Shown piece after piece: positions 25,249-33,480 of a stretch of 64,000 bases of DNA (position 1 is the first letter of the stretch; each line of letters starts with the position of its first letter). The notes below the pieces were generated by a model. That model made no database searches, had not been told where the DNA came from, and saw nothing but the letters and a program-made list of their open reading frames with translations. The position numbers and the translations under genes are program-made. This DNA comes from Armatimonadia bacterium (GTDB lineage Bacteria > Armatimonadota > Zipacnadia > Zipacnadales > JABUFB01): the NCBI GenBank assembly GCA_039679385.1, contig JBDKVB010000068.1:62001-126000 (forward strand), read 5' to 3'.

Positions 25249-26439
25249 CTAGCTACGGAGGGCCGGCGGGACTGCGCCGCCCGTAGCGACTGGCTCCAGG
25301 TTCGGCTCCGTCCACTCGATGCGACCCAGCAGCAGGTCGCCGATATATTCGGTCTGCACCCACTCCCCGACGGTCACCCAGCTCTCCCAGGGCGTCACGT
25401 TCTCGACCATGAAGTTGCCCAGGCGAGCACGGTTCTCCGGGATCACGATCTGCTCGGTCTCACGGATCAGGCTCAGGCGGTCCGTGTCGACCTGCGCCAT
25501 GAAGAGCGGCGCACGGCAGCGCATGACCCCGTGGTTGAGTTCCGACTTTCGCGTGTAGATCAGGTAGAGCTCGTCGTGGCGCTTGAGCCAGTGCTGCTGC
25601 GTCTGGTCGGTTTCGATCTCTTCGCCATCGTCCCAGCACCAGGGCTGCTGCAGGTCCCAGTTCAGGCCGTCGCGACTGGAGGAGTGCCACATTCGGAAGT
25701 TCTCGGCCCGCAGCGTCATCAGGTAGCGGTCCTGATAGTGGACGATGGAGGGCTCGGCGAAACCGCGACCGGCTGTCTCGACCAGGTCATTGCCCGCCTT
25801 GATGGCGCGCATCTGGGTGCCGTCGAACTCGCAGAGGATGGTGCCGGCGCGGGTCTTCTCCTCGGGCGCCCCCTTCCAGCGGGCTGCGACGAGAACGGTG
25901 CCGTCGGGCTGGTAGAGGTGCTGGGAGCATCCGCCGACACTGAAGTAGGCCATGCGTGGTTCGTCAGGCGGCACGAGTGCCTGCCACGGCGCCCAGGTGT
26001 CGGACTTGAGGTCCTTGACGGCATAGGCAGTGTAGCGCGGGTAGTTGCTGTGGTCCAGGAACTCGCGCTTGAGGCTCACGTCGTCGGCCTTGTTGATGTA
26101 GCGGGCGGTGTGGCCGATGCCGAGAACGGTGTCCGTCTGCGGGTGGTACTTCGGCGCGAAGTCGATGATGCCCTCGTACAGGTGCTCCTCGAGACGATGG
26201 CGGCCGAGGCTGCTGAGGTGCATCACGGGCTCGGTCCAGGTCGCGCCGAGATCATGGGTCTCGATCTCGAACAGGGGCGAGAAGGCGTCGTTGCCCGAGA
26301 CGAGGTGGGCGGTGACCAGGACCGTGGGAGGTTGCCCTTCGACCTTCGGCGGGATGACGGCGGCCTTGGGATGGAACCAGTCCAGGTTGTGGTTCCGGCC
26401 CTCGAGCACGATCTGCTGAGTGATCTGTCGAACCTTCAT
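25249..26439 (-). CDS. BNR/sialidase-fold (exo-alpha-sialidase-like) protein
   Basis: 396 residues from ATG 26437-26439, eight bases after GGGGAG. The frame continues open upstream to 26598, but that part is not supported. It has no signal peptide, so it is predicted cytoplasmic. Features of a beta-propeller: ETHDLGATWTEPVMHL (Asp-box-like S/T-x-D-x-G-x-T-W variant), SRDGLNWDLQQP (the other Asp-box-like turn), VLGIGHTARYINKADD and AEPSIVHYQDRYLMTLR. Five or six blades are likely. The substrate is uncertain; without export and without clear catalytic Tyr/Glu assignment, sialidase activity is not demonstrated. It is 42 bases upstream of pilB on the same strand. Confidence 0.66.
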   Translation of the reverse strand: MKVRQITQQIVLEGRNHNLDWFHPKAAVIPPKVEGQPPTVLVTAHLVSGNDAFSPLFEIETHDLGATWTEPVMHLSSLGRHRLEEHLYEGIIDFAPKYHPQTDTVLGIGHTARYINKADDVSLKREFLDHSNYPRYTAYAVKDLKSDTWAPWQALVPPDEPRMAYFSVGGCSQHLYQPDGTVLVAARWKGAPEEKTRAGTILCEFDGTQMRAIKAGNDLVETAGRGFAEPSIVHYQDRYLMTLRAENFRMWHSSSRDGLNWDLQQPWCWDDGEEIETDQTQQHWLKRHDELYLIYTRKSELNHGVMRCRAPLFMAQVDTDRLSLIRETEQIVIPENRARLGNFMVENVTPWESWVTVGEWVQTEYIGDLLLGRIEWTEPNLEPVATGGAVPPALRS

Positions 26440-26523
26440 GCGTAGACTCCCCGGTGTTGGTCTGCAGGGCCTGGGGCCCGTTGCGAGGAAGAGAGGGTAG
26501 ACCAGAGATCGCAGGAGGGTAAC

Positions 26524-26994
26524 ATGGCAGACGCCGCGTATGAGGCAATCGTGCAGAGGCTCCGAGAGGCGGGCGTGGAGCACCGGACCTTCGAGCACGA
26601 GGCGGTACGAACCAGTGAGGAAGCAGCCGCCGTCCGTGGCACTCCGCTGGAGCAGGGAGCGAAGGCGCTGGTGCTGGAGTGTGGCGAAGGGCTGGTCCTC
26701 GCGGTCCTCTCGGCAGCGGGCAAGGTGGACTTCAAGGCCCTGAAGGGAGCCTTCGACACTCGGCGGGTCCAGATGGCGCCGGCGGACAAGGTGCGGGAGG
26801 TGACGGGCTGTGAGCCCGGCGGCGTGCCGCCCTTCGGCGATCTTTTCGGCCTGCCCACGGTGGTCGATCCTTCGCTGTTGGAGAACGAGTGGATAGACTT
26901 CAACGCCGGTGAGAGGACGCGCTCGGTCGAGATGCGGGCTGTGGACTACGTGCGGCTCTCGGGTGCGCAGGTGCTGAACTTCTGCAAGCGTTAG
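26524..26994 (+). CDS. YbaK/EbsC-family aminoacyl-tRNA deacylase
   Basis: 156 residues, typical size. The YbaK fold shows ERR-type entry HRTFEHEAVRTSEEAAA, then LEQGAKALVLECGEGLVLAVL, SAAGKVDFKALKGAF (the conserved KVD catalytic Lys region), REVTGCEPGGVPPFG (the invariant GCEPGGVPP loop) and FNAGERTRSVEM. It likely clears mischarged tRNA (Cys- or Ala-tRNA-Pro) by trans-editing. It is divergent from the sialidase-like gene and ends before a strong hairpin. Classical length and intact motifs give high confidence of the family. Confidence 0.9.
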   Translation: MADAAYEAIVQRLREAGVEHRTFEHEAVRTSEEAAAVRGTPLEQGAKALVLECGEGLVLAVLSAAGKVDFKALKGAFDTRRVQMAPADKVREVTGCEPGGVPPFGDLFGLPTVVDPSLLENEWIDFNAGERTRSVEMRAVDYVRLSGAQVLNFCKR

Positions 26995-27023
26995 CCGCCT
27001 CCACTCTCACCAGGGTTGGGTAG

Positions 27024-27051
27024 GCAGGCGTGCCTCTGTCGGCACGCCTGC
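27024..27051. terminator. strong hairpin between convergent genes
   Basis: A perfect 11-base stem GCAGGCGTGCC / GGCACGCCTGC with loop TCTGTC. It sits between the convergent ybaK-like gene and the next minus-strand gene and would serve both directions. U-runs are weak. Confidence 0.65.
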
Positions 27052-27072
27052 TGCGATTCCTGGGGCTGGCGG

Positions 27073-27969
27073 CTACTGGCCCGGCTCTACGATGATCTTG
27101 ATCGGCTTGCCGCAGTAGGGGCAGACGATCAGACCGGGCTGAGCTGTCGGGGCCGGTGCTGCTGCCGGCGCCGTCGGTGCGGCTGCTGGAGCGGCCGCTG
27201 GAGCAGGAGTTGCTGCGGGCGTCGTCGCCGGGGCTTCGGTGGTGGCTGCAGGCTTCGGTGCGGTCGTAGCGGCCACCGGTTCTGGCGCCTTCACCTTCAC
27301 GAGGTCGGCCAGCGTGAAGCCGGTCGCCTTGGCTCCCGGGAGGACGATCTCGACCTTGGTCGGCGCGGTCGCGTCCTGCCAGGCCCAGAGCGGGATCACG
27401 TCGGTCTGGATCGCGGCGTAGTCTTCGTTGGAGCCGTCGGCCTCGTTGATGGAGAGCCACAGATCGCGCACCGGCTTGGTTACGTCATCGCCCTCGAAGG
27501 CCTCGACCTTGAGCATATAGATGCCGGTGGCATCGGTCTTCGTCTTGGCCCAACCCTCGCCGAGGACCTTCTCACCGCGGCCGGCCTGCACAGGGATGTC
27601 TGCCATCCCGCGACCGGTCTGCTTGTCGGTGACGATCCCCATGACGGTTGCCCAGCGGGGCATGACCTTGATAGCGACTTCAGTCTCGGGGTCCACAGCT
27701 CCCTGCGCCTCGAGGTAGCCGCTGGTGGCAGTGGTCTTGATGATAAGCTGGGCGCCCTTGGTGTAGTTGAACTCGAGCTTGAACTTGCCGATTCGGTCAG
27801 TGATCGTCCGGGCGAGGACCTCGCGGCCGGACGCGAGAACGACGGGATGGACCGGCACGTTCAGGCCGCTGCGGACGTCTGTGACGGTGCCGAGAATGGT
27901 ACCGTGCTCGGCCGCAGCAACTCCGGCAAAGACCGCGAGGGCGAAGAGGATGGCGCATACACGGCGCAT
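27073..27969 (-). CDS. secreted carboxypeptidase-regulatory-like protein with zinc-ribbon tail
   Basis: 298 residues from ATG 27967-27969, nine bases after AGGAGG; the frame is open back to 28071 but that part has no site. Signal peptide 1-20 (MRRVCAILFALAVFAGVAAA). A CarboxypepD_reg-like beta-sandwich (about 22-95, TILGTVTDVRSGLNVPVHP) is followed by a second similar domain (about 98-190, MGIVTDKQTGRGMADIPV). Then comes a Pro/Ala/Thr-rich linker (about 215-280) and a C-terminal CPYCGKPIKIIVEPGQ. Such a zinc-ribbon end after a signal peptide is odd. Function unknown. Confidence 0.7.
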   Translation of the reverse strand: MRRVCAILFALAVFAGVAAAEHGTILGTVTDVRSGLNVPVHPVVLASGREVLARTITDRIGKFKLEFNYTKGAQLIIKTTATSGYLEAQGAVDPETEVAIKVMPRWATVMGIVTDKQTGRGMADIPVQAGRGEKVLGEGWAKTKTDATGIYMLKVEAFEGDDVTKPVRDLWLSINEADGSNEDYAAIQTDVIPLWAWQDATAPTKVEIVLPGAKATGFTLADLVKVKAPEPVAATTAPKPAATTEAPATTPAATPAPAAAPAAAPTAPAAAPAPTAQPGLIVCPYCGKPIKIIVEPGQ

Positions 27970-28079
27970 GGCAGGTAGACCTCCTAAGTGTTCAAAGGCG
28001 ACAGGGCACGCCCCCGGTCTCGAGCACGGAAACACCGTGCCGACCCTAGGGCCTGCCTTGCGAGCCACCATAGATTGCT

Positions 28080-29069
28080 CTACTTCACTTCGACAACCTG
28101 ACCCGTCTGATGACTTCGTATCGCGGCCTCAATAACCTCCTGCGCGCGAACCCCGTCCTCACCTGAGGCCTCGACCTGCTCGGGGGCGATTCCGCCGGCG
28201 ACGTGTTCACAGAAGCTGTCGAGACGATGCCGGTAGGTATCGGCGATGGTGCGTGCCTCGGGAAAGTCCGAAGCGTGCAGGTGGCTCACCCCGTCACTGT
28301 CCTGGGGGTAGAACCACAGGTCCTCGACCACGTTCTCCAAGACCAGACGGCCCCTGGTGCCGACGATCTCGGTTCGGTCGATCGGGTCAGAGCCTGTCAC
28401 GTCCTGGCTGCCGAGAAGGCTTCCGACGACGCCACTCTCAAAGCGGAGGTTGATGGCGACGTTGGTCCAGCACGTGCGCCCCTCGGAACGCTTCAGGAAG
28501 GACTGGACGAACCTGATCTCACCCAGCACGTAGCGCAGGACGTCGACGCTCTGAGGCAGGAGGGCCCGTAGATGGAACCACTCGTCGTCCTTGTCGTGGC
28601 TGGTCCACAGCGACCTGCTCACGAGGTTGATCTCGCCCAGCTTGCCTTCGTCGATCCACTGCCTGGCCTTGCGACAGAGCGGCGTGAACCGGTAGTTGAG
28701 GTTGGTTCCCAGGCAGAGCTTGCGGTCCCTGGCTCGCGCCACCATCTCGCGGGCGTGCTCGAGGCTGTTGCTGAGTGGGGTCTCACAGAGCACATGCTTG
28801 CCGGCTTCGAGGGCTGCCATGACGGGGGCGTAGTGGTCGCCGCCGTTCTCGCGACCGCCCGTGCACACATCGACGAGGTTGATCTCCTCGTTCGCAAGCA
28901 TCTCGTGCATGTTGTAGTAACCGCGCACGCCCAGGCGTTCCGCCGAGGCATCTGCGCGTTCGTGGACGAGGTCGCACACTGCCGCGACCTGTGCGTGGGG
29001 ACTGGACTGGTAACAGTCGGCGTGCAGGTTGCCCGTGTCGCGCACGCCGATCACGGCCACTCTGAGCAT
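28080..29069 (-). CDS. Gfo/Idh/MocA family oxidoreductase
   Basis: 329 residues. Rossmann start MLRVAVIGVRDTGNLHADCY, then LVDVCTGG, the catalytic-type loop HVLCETPLSNSLEHAREM (the usual EKP is ETP here) and the beta-sheet dimer domain with ALLPQSVDVLRYVLGE. The substrate is not known; relatives oxidise or transform sugars and inositols with NAD(P). The EKP Lys is replaced by Thr, which may change chemistry. It is monocistronic with its own promoter at 29174-29203. The gene has two sibling families in this window (35922-36947, 53975-54955). Confidence 0.86.
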   Translation of the reverse strand: MLRVAVIGVRDTGNLHADCYQSSPHAQVAAVCDLVHERADASAERLGVRGYYNMHEMLANEEINLVDVCTGGRENGGDHYAPVMAALEAGKHVLCETPLSNSLEHAREMVARARDRKLCLGTNLNYRFTPLCRKARQWIDEGKLGEINLVSRSLWTSHDKDDEWFHLRALLPQSVDVLRYVLGEIRFVQSFLKRSEGRTCWTNVAINLRFESGVVGSLLGSQDVTGSDPIDRTEIVGTRGRLVLENVVEDLWFYPQDSDGVSHLHASDFPEARTIADTYRHRLDSFCEHVAGGIAPEQVEASGEDGVRAQEVIEAAIRSHQTGQVVEVK

Positions 29070-29098
29070 GTAGGGCCTCCGGATGCAGGGAACAAGGT

Positions 29099-29117
29099 CG
29101 GGCCCTGAGAGGGCCCG
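29099..29117 (-). other. small GC hairpin in the Gfo/Idh leader
   Basis: CGGGCCC-TGAGA-GGGCCCG, a perfect 7-base stem, in the predicted leader about 30-50 bases before the ATG at 29069. Confidence 0.4.
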
Positions 29118-29173
29118 GGAAGCCTCCGGCGCCTGGTGCCTGCCCAGGGGTCATCTGGCTTCGGATCGCCTCT

Positions 29174-29203
29174 AGAATAGCTGAAAGGGAGAGTTGCTGA
29201 CAA
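29174..29203 (-). promoter_or_regulatory. sigma70-type promoter for the Gfo/Idh gene
   Basis: On the minus strand TTGTCA (plus 29198-29203), 18-base spacer, TATTCT (29174-29179). The predicted start is near 29167, leaving a leader of about 100 bases. Confidence 0.55.
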
Positions 29204-29260
29204 GTTCGGCGGCAGGGCCCGGCTATCGGATGTAGCATCGAGGCAGGCGATCAAGAAGGG

Positions 29261-29312
29261 GACGCCGTCACGGCGCCTAACCACATGCGGCAGGCTGGGC
29301 CGTGACGGCGTC
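29261..29312. repeat. 14-base inverted repeat with 24-base loop
   Basis: GACGCCGTCACGGC (29261-29274) and its exact reverse complement (29299-29312). The loop itself can pair GCCT with AGGC. It lies between the 29383-29847 membrane gene and the Gfo/Idh promoter, so it is either the terminator of the former or a small structured element. This entry and the promoter fill the 313-base gap. Confidence 0.5.
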
Positions 29313-29382
29313 GATCTGCACTTCAGGACGCATCCTGGACGCTCTCTCCGGGGTCGGGACACCGGGCCACTTTGGCCTCGTC

Positions 29383-29847
29383 TCAGGACACGGGCTTGGC
29401 CTTCCCCGAGGTCATGCGTGCACGGGCACCGGGGGCGAGCATTGTGAACAGAAAGGCGGCGGCCATTGCAGACCCGCCGATCAGGTACCACACAACGGGC
29501 TGCACCCTGGCGACCAGGATTGCCGGGCCGATGAGAACACCCAGGATGCCACCCAGGAAGTACAAGGTGCAGCCGAGGGTGCCCGCGTAGCAGACCTCCT
29601 CACCACTTGTCGTGCGATGGTAGGTACAGCCGAGCGTGGCCCCGAGCCAGACGCCGATCAGGACAATGGCTGACAGGGCGATTGCCATCGGAACGGAAAG
29701 AGCGCCCGTCTCCTCGTCAGGACCTGGACCAATCACTCGTGTGACCACGAGCCAGCCGACGGCTGCGGCCAGCGGCCCCCCGATCAGGGTTCCCAGAGCC
29801 CCGTGACGGACCATCTGTGAGCAGTACGCAGTGTCGTCTTCGTTCAC
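29383..29847 (-). CDS. four-helix membrane protein, function unknown
   Basis: 154 residues; start ATG at 29845-29847 with AAGGGGGG upstream. Transmembrane segments: about 18-38 (GTLIGGPLAAAVGWLVV), 50-72 (MAIALSAIVLIGVWLGATLG), 87-107 (GTLGCTLYFLGGILGVLIGP) and 112-137 (VWYLIGGSAMAAAFLFTML). A short Cys pair in the second loop (CTYHRTTSGEEVCY) may form a disulfide if periplasmic. No family recognised. It is 118 bases downstream of the sulfatase-fold gene on the same strand. Confidence 0.6.
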   Translation of the reverse strand: MNEDDTAYCSQMVRHGALGTLIGGPLAAAVGWLVVTRVIGPGPDEETGALSVPMAIALSAIVLIGVWLGATLGCTYHRTTSGEEVCYAGTLGCTLYFLGGILGVLIGPAILVARVQPVVWYLIGGSAMAAAFLFTMLAPGARARMTSGKAKPVS

Positions 29848-29965
29848 GGTCTTCGCCCCCCTTACGAAGTGGCAGATCGGTCGTTGACCGCGCCACCGTG
29901 CGACGAGGTGCGCAGGAAGCGCACCGATGGAAGCGAGCCTCAGGAAGACGGATGCCCTTTGTGGT

Positions 29966-31312
29966 CTACCTCTGCTGCAGTTTCTGAGCCGTAGCGATGG
30001 ACCCGATGTGCTTGTCCAGACCGATCTTGTAGTCCAGGATCGGATCCGGCTTGCCGGTCTGCTCTACGCGGGTCTGAACCCACTGGCACATGCGCTCGTG
30101 CAGGAGCCGGCACACGTCCGGCTGTTCCTCGGCCAGATTGTGCAGCTCTCCGGGGTCGTTAACCAGATCGTACAGCTCTCGCTCTGGCTTCCCGTGGAAG
30201 TCGGGCTCGAGCGCCTCGAAATACTTCCACTGGGGCGTCCGCCAACCCCGTTTTCGCTGCCAGGTGCACTCCGTGATGTAGAACTCGCTGCGCAGGGCGT
30301 CGCCCTGTCCCTTCATCAGCGGCACGACACTCTTGCCGTCGAACTGGATCCTGCCCAAGTCACGGCTGAAGCCCAGGAGGTCCAGAACTGTCGGCATCAC
30401 GTCTTCCTCCAGAGTATACCCAGTTACGCGCTTCCCTTGCGGGACGAGTCCGGGCCGCCAGAAGATCAGCGGGACATGGAGGGTCTGGTCATAGAGACCG
30501 TGGTGGTCGAAGTAGATGTCGTGGTCGTAGAGAGTCTCACCGTGGTCTGAGGTGTAGACGATGAGGGTGTCGTCCAGAACGCCGAGTTCCTCCAACCTCT
30601 GGAAGAGAATCTGCTGGCAGGCGTCCATGTAGGCGAGTTCGCCGTCGTAGGAGGAAATGGCCCACTCGGCGTCAGTGACTCCCGGCGGCATCCAGGACTT
30701 GAAGAAGTCGGCGAAGGGCTTGAAGGCGAAGACCTTGCGCATGGATCGCTTCTTCTTGTCGGTCGGGTCACCTGCATAGAAGAGGGTGTCGAAGGGGGCC
30801 GGCGGGAGGTAGGGCGAGTGCGGGTCCATGTGCCGCAGGAACAGGAAGAAGGGCTTGTCGTCCGCCGCGGCCTCTTCAAGCCAGGGAAGGGTGACGGCGT
30901 TGAGATTCTCGGCCTTGCGCAGGGGACGCTCCTCCCAGGGGCCCCAGGCGCTGAAGTTGCGGTACTCGTCGAAGCCCCGGTAGAACTCCCCAAAGCCCAC
31001 ACACAGGGAGCGGTAGCCGTGGCGCTTGAGCACCTCAGGCAAGGTCGGCATCTCCGGCGGCAGCGGTCCCTGCGGGCTAAGGCTTACCATGCCGGTCGAG
31101 AACACGTCGCGACCGGTGAACATCGAGGAGTAGCCCGGAGTGGTCGGGATGTAGCCGCTGAAGGCTTTCTCCACCAGAGTTCCCTCGGCGGCCAGCCGAT
31201 CGGCGAAGATGCTGGTCGTGCGCCGAGGGTATCCATAGCAGCTCATATGGTCGGCCCGAAGGCTATCGACGCCAAAGAGGACGATATTGAGCTTGTCTGA
31301 GCGAGACGCCAT
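29966..31312 (-). CDS. sulfatase-fold hydrolase without formylglycine cysteine
   Basis: 448 residues from ATG 31310-31312, eight bases after GGGGAG. Fold: NIVLFGVDSLRADHMSCYGY (metal Asp), YTSDHGETLYDHD (metal DHG) and a C-terminal WKYFEALEP region, all typical of sulfatases/arylsulfatases. At the activating position C-x-P-S-R, this protein has T57-T-P-G-Y, so no Cys or Ser can become formylglycine. Thr nucleophiles occur in related phosphoethanolamine transferases and LtaS-type enzymes, so a phosphoester or phosphodiester role is possible. It has no clear signal peptide or transmembrane segment. Substrate unknown. Confidence 0.84.
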   Translation of the reverse strand: MASRSDKLNIVLFGVDSLRADHMSCYGYPRRTTSIFADRLAAEGTLVEKAFSGYIPTTPGYSSMFTGRDVFSTGMVSLSPQGPLPPEMPTLPEVLKRHGYRSLCVGFGEFYRGFDEYRNFSAWGPWEERPLRKAENLNAVTLPWLEEAAADDKPFFLFLRHMDPHSPYLPPAPFDTLFYAGDPTDKKKRSMRKVFAFKPFADFFKSWMPPGVTDAEWAISSYDGELAYMDACQQILFQRLEELGVLDDTLIVYTSDHGETLYDHDIYFDHHGLYDQTLHVPLIFWRPGLVPQGKRVTGYTLEEDVMPTVLDLLGFSRDLGRIQFDGKSVVPLMKGQGDALRSEFYITECTWQRKRGWRTPQWKYFEALEPDFHGKPERELYDLVNDPGELHNLAEEQPDVCRLLHERMCQWVQTRVEQTGKPDPILDYKIGLDKHIGSIATAQKLQQR

Positions 31313-31461
31313 GTGGGAATCTCCCCTGCGACCTAGCGTTTGGGATAGTCGGCCCATCAAGATTGTATGCACTTCCGTGCAGAGGTTATCTTGACCTTCT
31401 TCTCGCTGAGGATTCTGGTGCGGAATCCCATCACCGAGAGGTCAGGATTTCTGCAACGGAG

Positions 31462-31495
31462 GGGAAAGAAAAGAGCCCCGTCGTAGTGACGGGGC
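31462..31495 (-). terminator. Rho-independent terminator after the pilin-like gene
   Basis: On the minus strand GCCCCGTC-loop of 5-GACGGGGC followed by TCTTTTCTTTCC. Strong stem plus T-rich tract; about 50 bases after the stop. Confidence 0.85.
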
Positions 31496-31542
31496 CCTCT
31501 GGGTGTAGCGCGTCAGATGGAACTGGTTCGGCTGATGGGAGC

Positions 31543-32232
31543 CTAGGGACGGAGGGCGTTCCAGGCGATGTCCGCCTGGGTGCCGCCGCCCTGGCCGCCG
31601 TCCTTGACGGTGGACTCGACGCGGTCCCACTTGACGTGACCGTCAACGTAGGCCAGGTTCTGACCCTCGTTGTGGCGGTTCCAGGCTGTCTGACCCTTGA
31701 TGTCGTTGACCGTGTAGGCGCCGGCACCGATTGCGTACGGACTGGCACCTGCACCCTCACCAACGAGGATAACCTGCGCCGGGCTCTTGATGTCGGCCAG
31801 GGCGCGGCCGGCAGGGCCGATGCAAGCGGGAGCGGTGGTGACGCCGTAGGCATTGTAGCCGTAGCTGTAGTCAACGCCGGTCGGGCAGGTGTCGTTCCCC
31901 ACGCGATAGAAGCGGTTGGGGGTGACAGCGGTGTTCATCGCCATATTCCTGTTGGCTGAGGGGCAATCGAAGACCTGGCTGTTCTTGATGTAAGGGGCGA
32001 GGACATCGGCCCAGCCAAGACCGTTGCCGTAGCTGGCAGCGCACAGCTTCTCGTCGTAGTCCTGGCAGTACATGGTCGCTGCGAGAGCAAGCTGCTTCAT
32101 GTTGCTCGAGCAGGAGGACTGGCGTGCCTTCTCACGTGCACGGGCGAAAACGGGGAAGAGGATCGCTGCTAGAATAGCAATGATCGCGATGACCACCAAA
32201 AGCTCGATAAGCGTAAATCCAGTTCTCTTCAT
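31543..32232 (-). CDS. type IV pilin-like protein with H-x9-DG C-terminus
   Basis: 229 residues. The N-terminus [20 protein letters not shown] is a prepilin leader with Glu5, cleaved by PilD-like peptidase and N-methylated; the hydrophobic helix continues to [16 protein letters not shown]. The C-terminal region [16 protein letters not shown] is the H-x9-DG motif of the DUF1559/pseudopilin class. These proteins are abundant in Armatimonadota and Planctomycetota. It is likely a minor or major pilin/pseudopilin using the PilB seen 7 kb away; this is inference. A strong terminator follows. Confidence 0.9.
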   Translation of the reverse strand: MKRTGFTLIELLVVIAIIAILAAILFPVFARAREKARQSSCSSNMKQLALAATMYCQDYDEKLCAASYGNGLGWADVLAPYIKNSQVFDCPSANRNMAMNTAVTPNRFYRVGNDTCPTGVDYSYGYNAYGVTTAPACIGPAGRALADIKSPAQVILVGEGAGASPYAIGAGAYTVNDIKGQTAWNRHNEGQNLAYVDGHVKWDRVESTVKDGGQGGGTQADIAWNALRP

Positions 32233-32254
32233 CTTATGGAACGACCTCCATTGC

Positions 32255-32268
32255 TGCTCCTAGGAGCA
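32255..32268 (-). repeat. 14-base palindrome in the pilin leader
   Basis: A perfect palindrome, TGCTCCTAGGAGCA, between the ATG and the predicted promoter. It could be an operator or an RNA hairpin. Confidence 0.5.
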
Positions 32269-32312
32269 CTGTTGTGGTGCGCAAGACCTAGACCGACAGT
32301 TCATCATTGCCC

Positions 32313-32321
32313 ACTATAGCA
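32313..32321 (-). promoter_or_regulatory. extended -10 element for the pilin-like gene
   Basis: On the minus strand TG-C-TATAGT, an extended -10. No good -35 is found 17 bases upstream, so an extra activator may be needed. Confidence 0.5.
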
Positions 32322-32422
32322 CACTTCCAAACCACAGGGCCAGAGCCTCTTTCGTACTATCGGTAGAGTCATGAGATGCTGTAGAAGGCCTGTAGAAGAG
32401 TCACGAGGGGGAGTCTCACCGT

Positions 32423-32460
32423 ACGCGGCGCCGGCGATCGCTCAAGCGCCGGCGCCGCGT
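32423..32460 (-). terminator. very GC-rich hairpin after the DapA-like gene
   Basis: A perfect 14-base stem ACGCGGCGCCGGCG / CGCCGGCGCCGCGT with a 10-base loop, 22 bases after the stop at 32482. There is no U-run. Confidence 0.6.
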
Positions 32461-32481
32461 GATGTCCCTACTGGAGGCAGA

Positions 32482-33381
32482 TCAGAGGGCCGCCAAGTCG
32501 GAGAAACCTCCTTTCTCGAGAAGGTCGAACAGTGAGCGCTCCTGCTCACAGGTGAGGTTGACGAGCGGCGAACGCACCGGGCCACAGTCGTGACCGATGA
32601 GCTTCATGGCCGCCTTGAAGGCCCCGAGGCCGCCGCCCTGGATGAGGCGGTAGATGATCCTGTTACAGCTGATCTGGAGCTCAGAGGCCCTCTGCACGTT
32701 GCCCGCGTAGAAGGCTTCCCGCAGACGGAGGAAGGCGCCCGGCAGTAGGTTGTAGGTCGTGCCAATGGCGCCATGGGCCCCGAAGCACATTGCCGGCAGA
32801 TGAAGTTCGTCCGGTCCGGAGAGCATCGTCAGGCGCTGGCCGGTCAGGTCGTACATCCAGCGCAGCACGTACAGGGCCGAGTCGGTGAACTTGATCCCCT
32901 GGAGGTGCGGGATCTCCATGAGCCGCTCGGCATTGTCTGCGCTGAGGGCGGCGCCGGTGAGACTGGGAATGTGGTAGATGAAGAAGGGAAGCTCGGTCGC
33001 TGCGCCGATGGTCTTGTAGTGATTGAGCGTCCCCTCAAAGCCGACCTGGTAGTACACGGGCGCGATGCTGCTGACTGCGTCGGCTCCGACTGCCTCGGCA
33101 TGCCTGGCCAGTTCGACGGCTTCGCCCGTGGTGAGGGAGCCGACGTGAACCATGACCGCCGCGCGACCGGCCACGGTCTTCACGGCGGCCTCTGCCATGG
33201 CCTTGCGCTCCTGCGTGGTGAGGTAGAGACCTTCGCCCGTGCTGCCGCAGACGAAGAACCCGGTGACGCCGACGCTGAGCTGCCACTCCAGGAGCTTCTC
33301 GAAAGCAGGTAGATTCAGCTGGCCCTCGGAGTCGAGGGGCGTGAAGATTGCGGTGTTGAGGCCGTGCAGAGGCTCGAACAT
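32482..33381 (-). CDS. DapA/N-acetylneuraminate lyase-type class I aldolase
   Basis: 299 residues. DHDPS/NAL TIM barrel: GSTGEGLYL, YHIPSLTGAAL (NAL-type YHIP and Tyr), GIKFTDSALYVL (Schiff-base Lys), and GPDEL. It cleaves or forms C-C bonds with pyruvate. The YHIPS signature favours N-acetylneuraminate lyase or a sugar acid aldolase over dihydrodipicolinate synthase, but that is inference. Possibly cotranscribed with rfbB and the DUF3179 gene. ATG at 33379-33381 with GGGAG upstream. Confidence 0.82.
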   Translation of the reverse strand: MFEPLHGLNTAIFTPLDSEGQLNLPAFEKLLEWQLSVGVTGFFVCGSTGEGLYLTTQERKAMAEAAVKTVAGRAAVMVHVGSLTTGEAVELARHAEAVGADAVSSIAPVYYQVGFEGTLNHYKTIGAATELPFFIYHIPSLTGAALSADNAERLMEIPHLQGIKFTDSALYVLRWMYDLTGQRLTMLSGPDELHLPAMCFGAHGAIGTTYNLLPGAFLRLREAFYAGNVQRASELQISCNRIIYRLIQGGGLGAFKAAMKLIGHDCGPVRSPLVNLTCEQERSLFDLLEKGGFSDLAAL

Positions 33382-33480
33382 GGTGCGATTGACTCCCGTT
33401 GGTGACGCCGGTCTACTGCGTCAAGGATGGCCGGGCCGTGAGGCTGTGAATTGCACCGCGGCGCGGCAGTTGAGGCAAGC

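Noticed and set aside
24421-26445. A 674-codon plus-strand frame across pilB and the sialidase-like gene
   Set aside because: It is antisense to two well conserved genes; GC-rich shadow.
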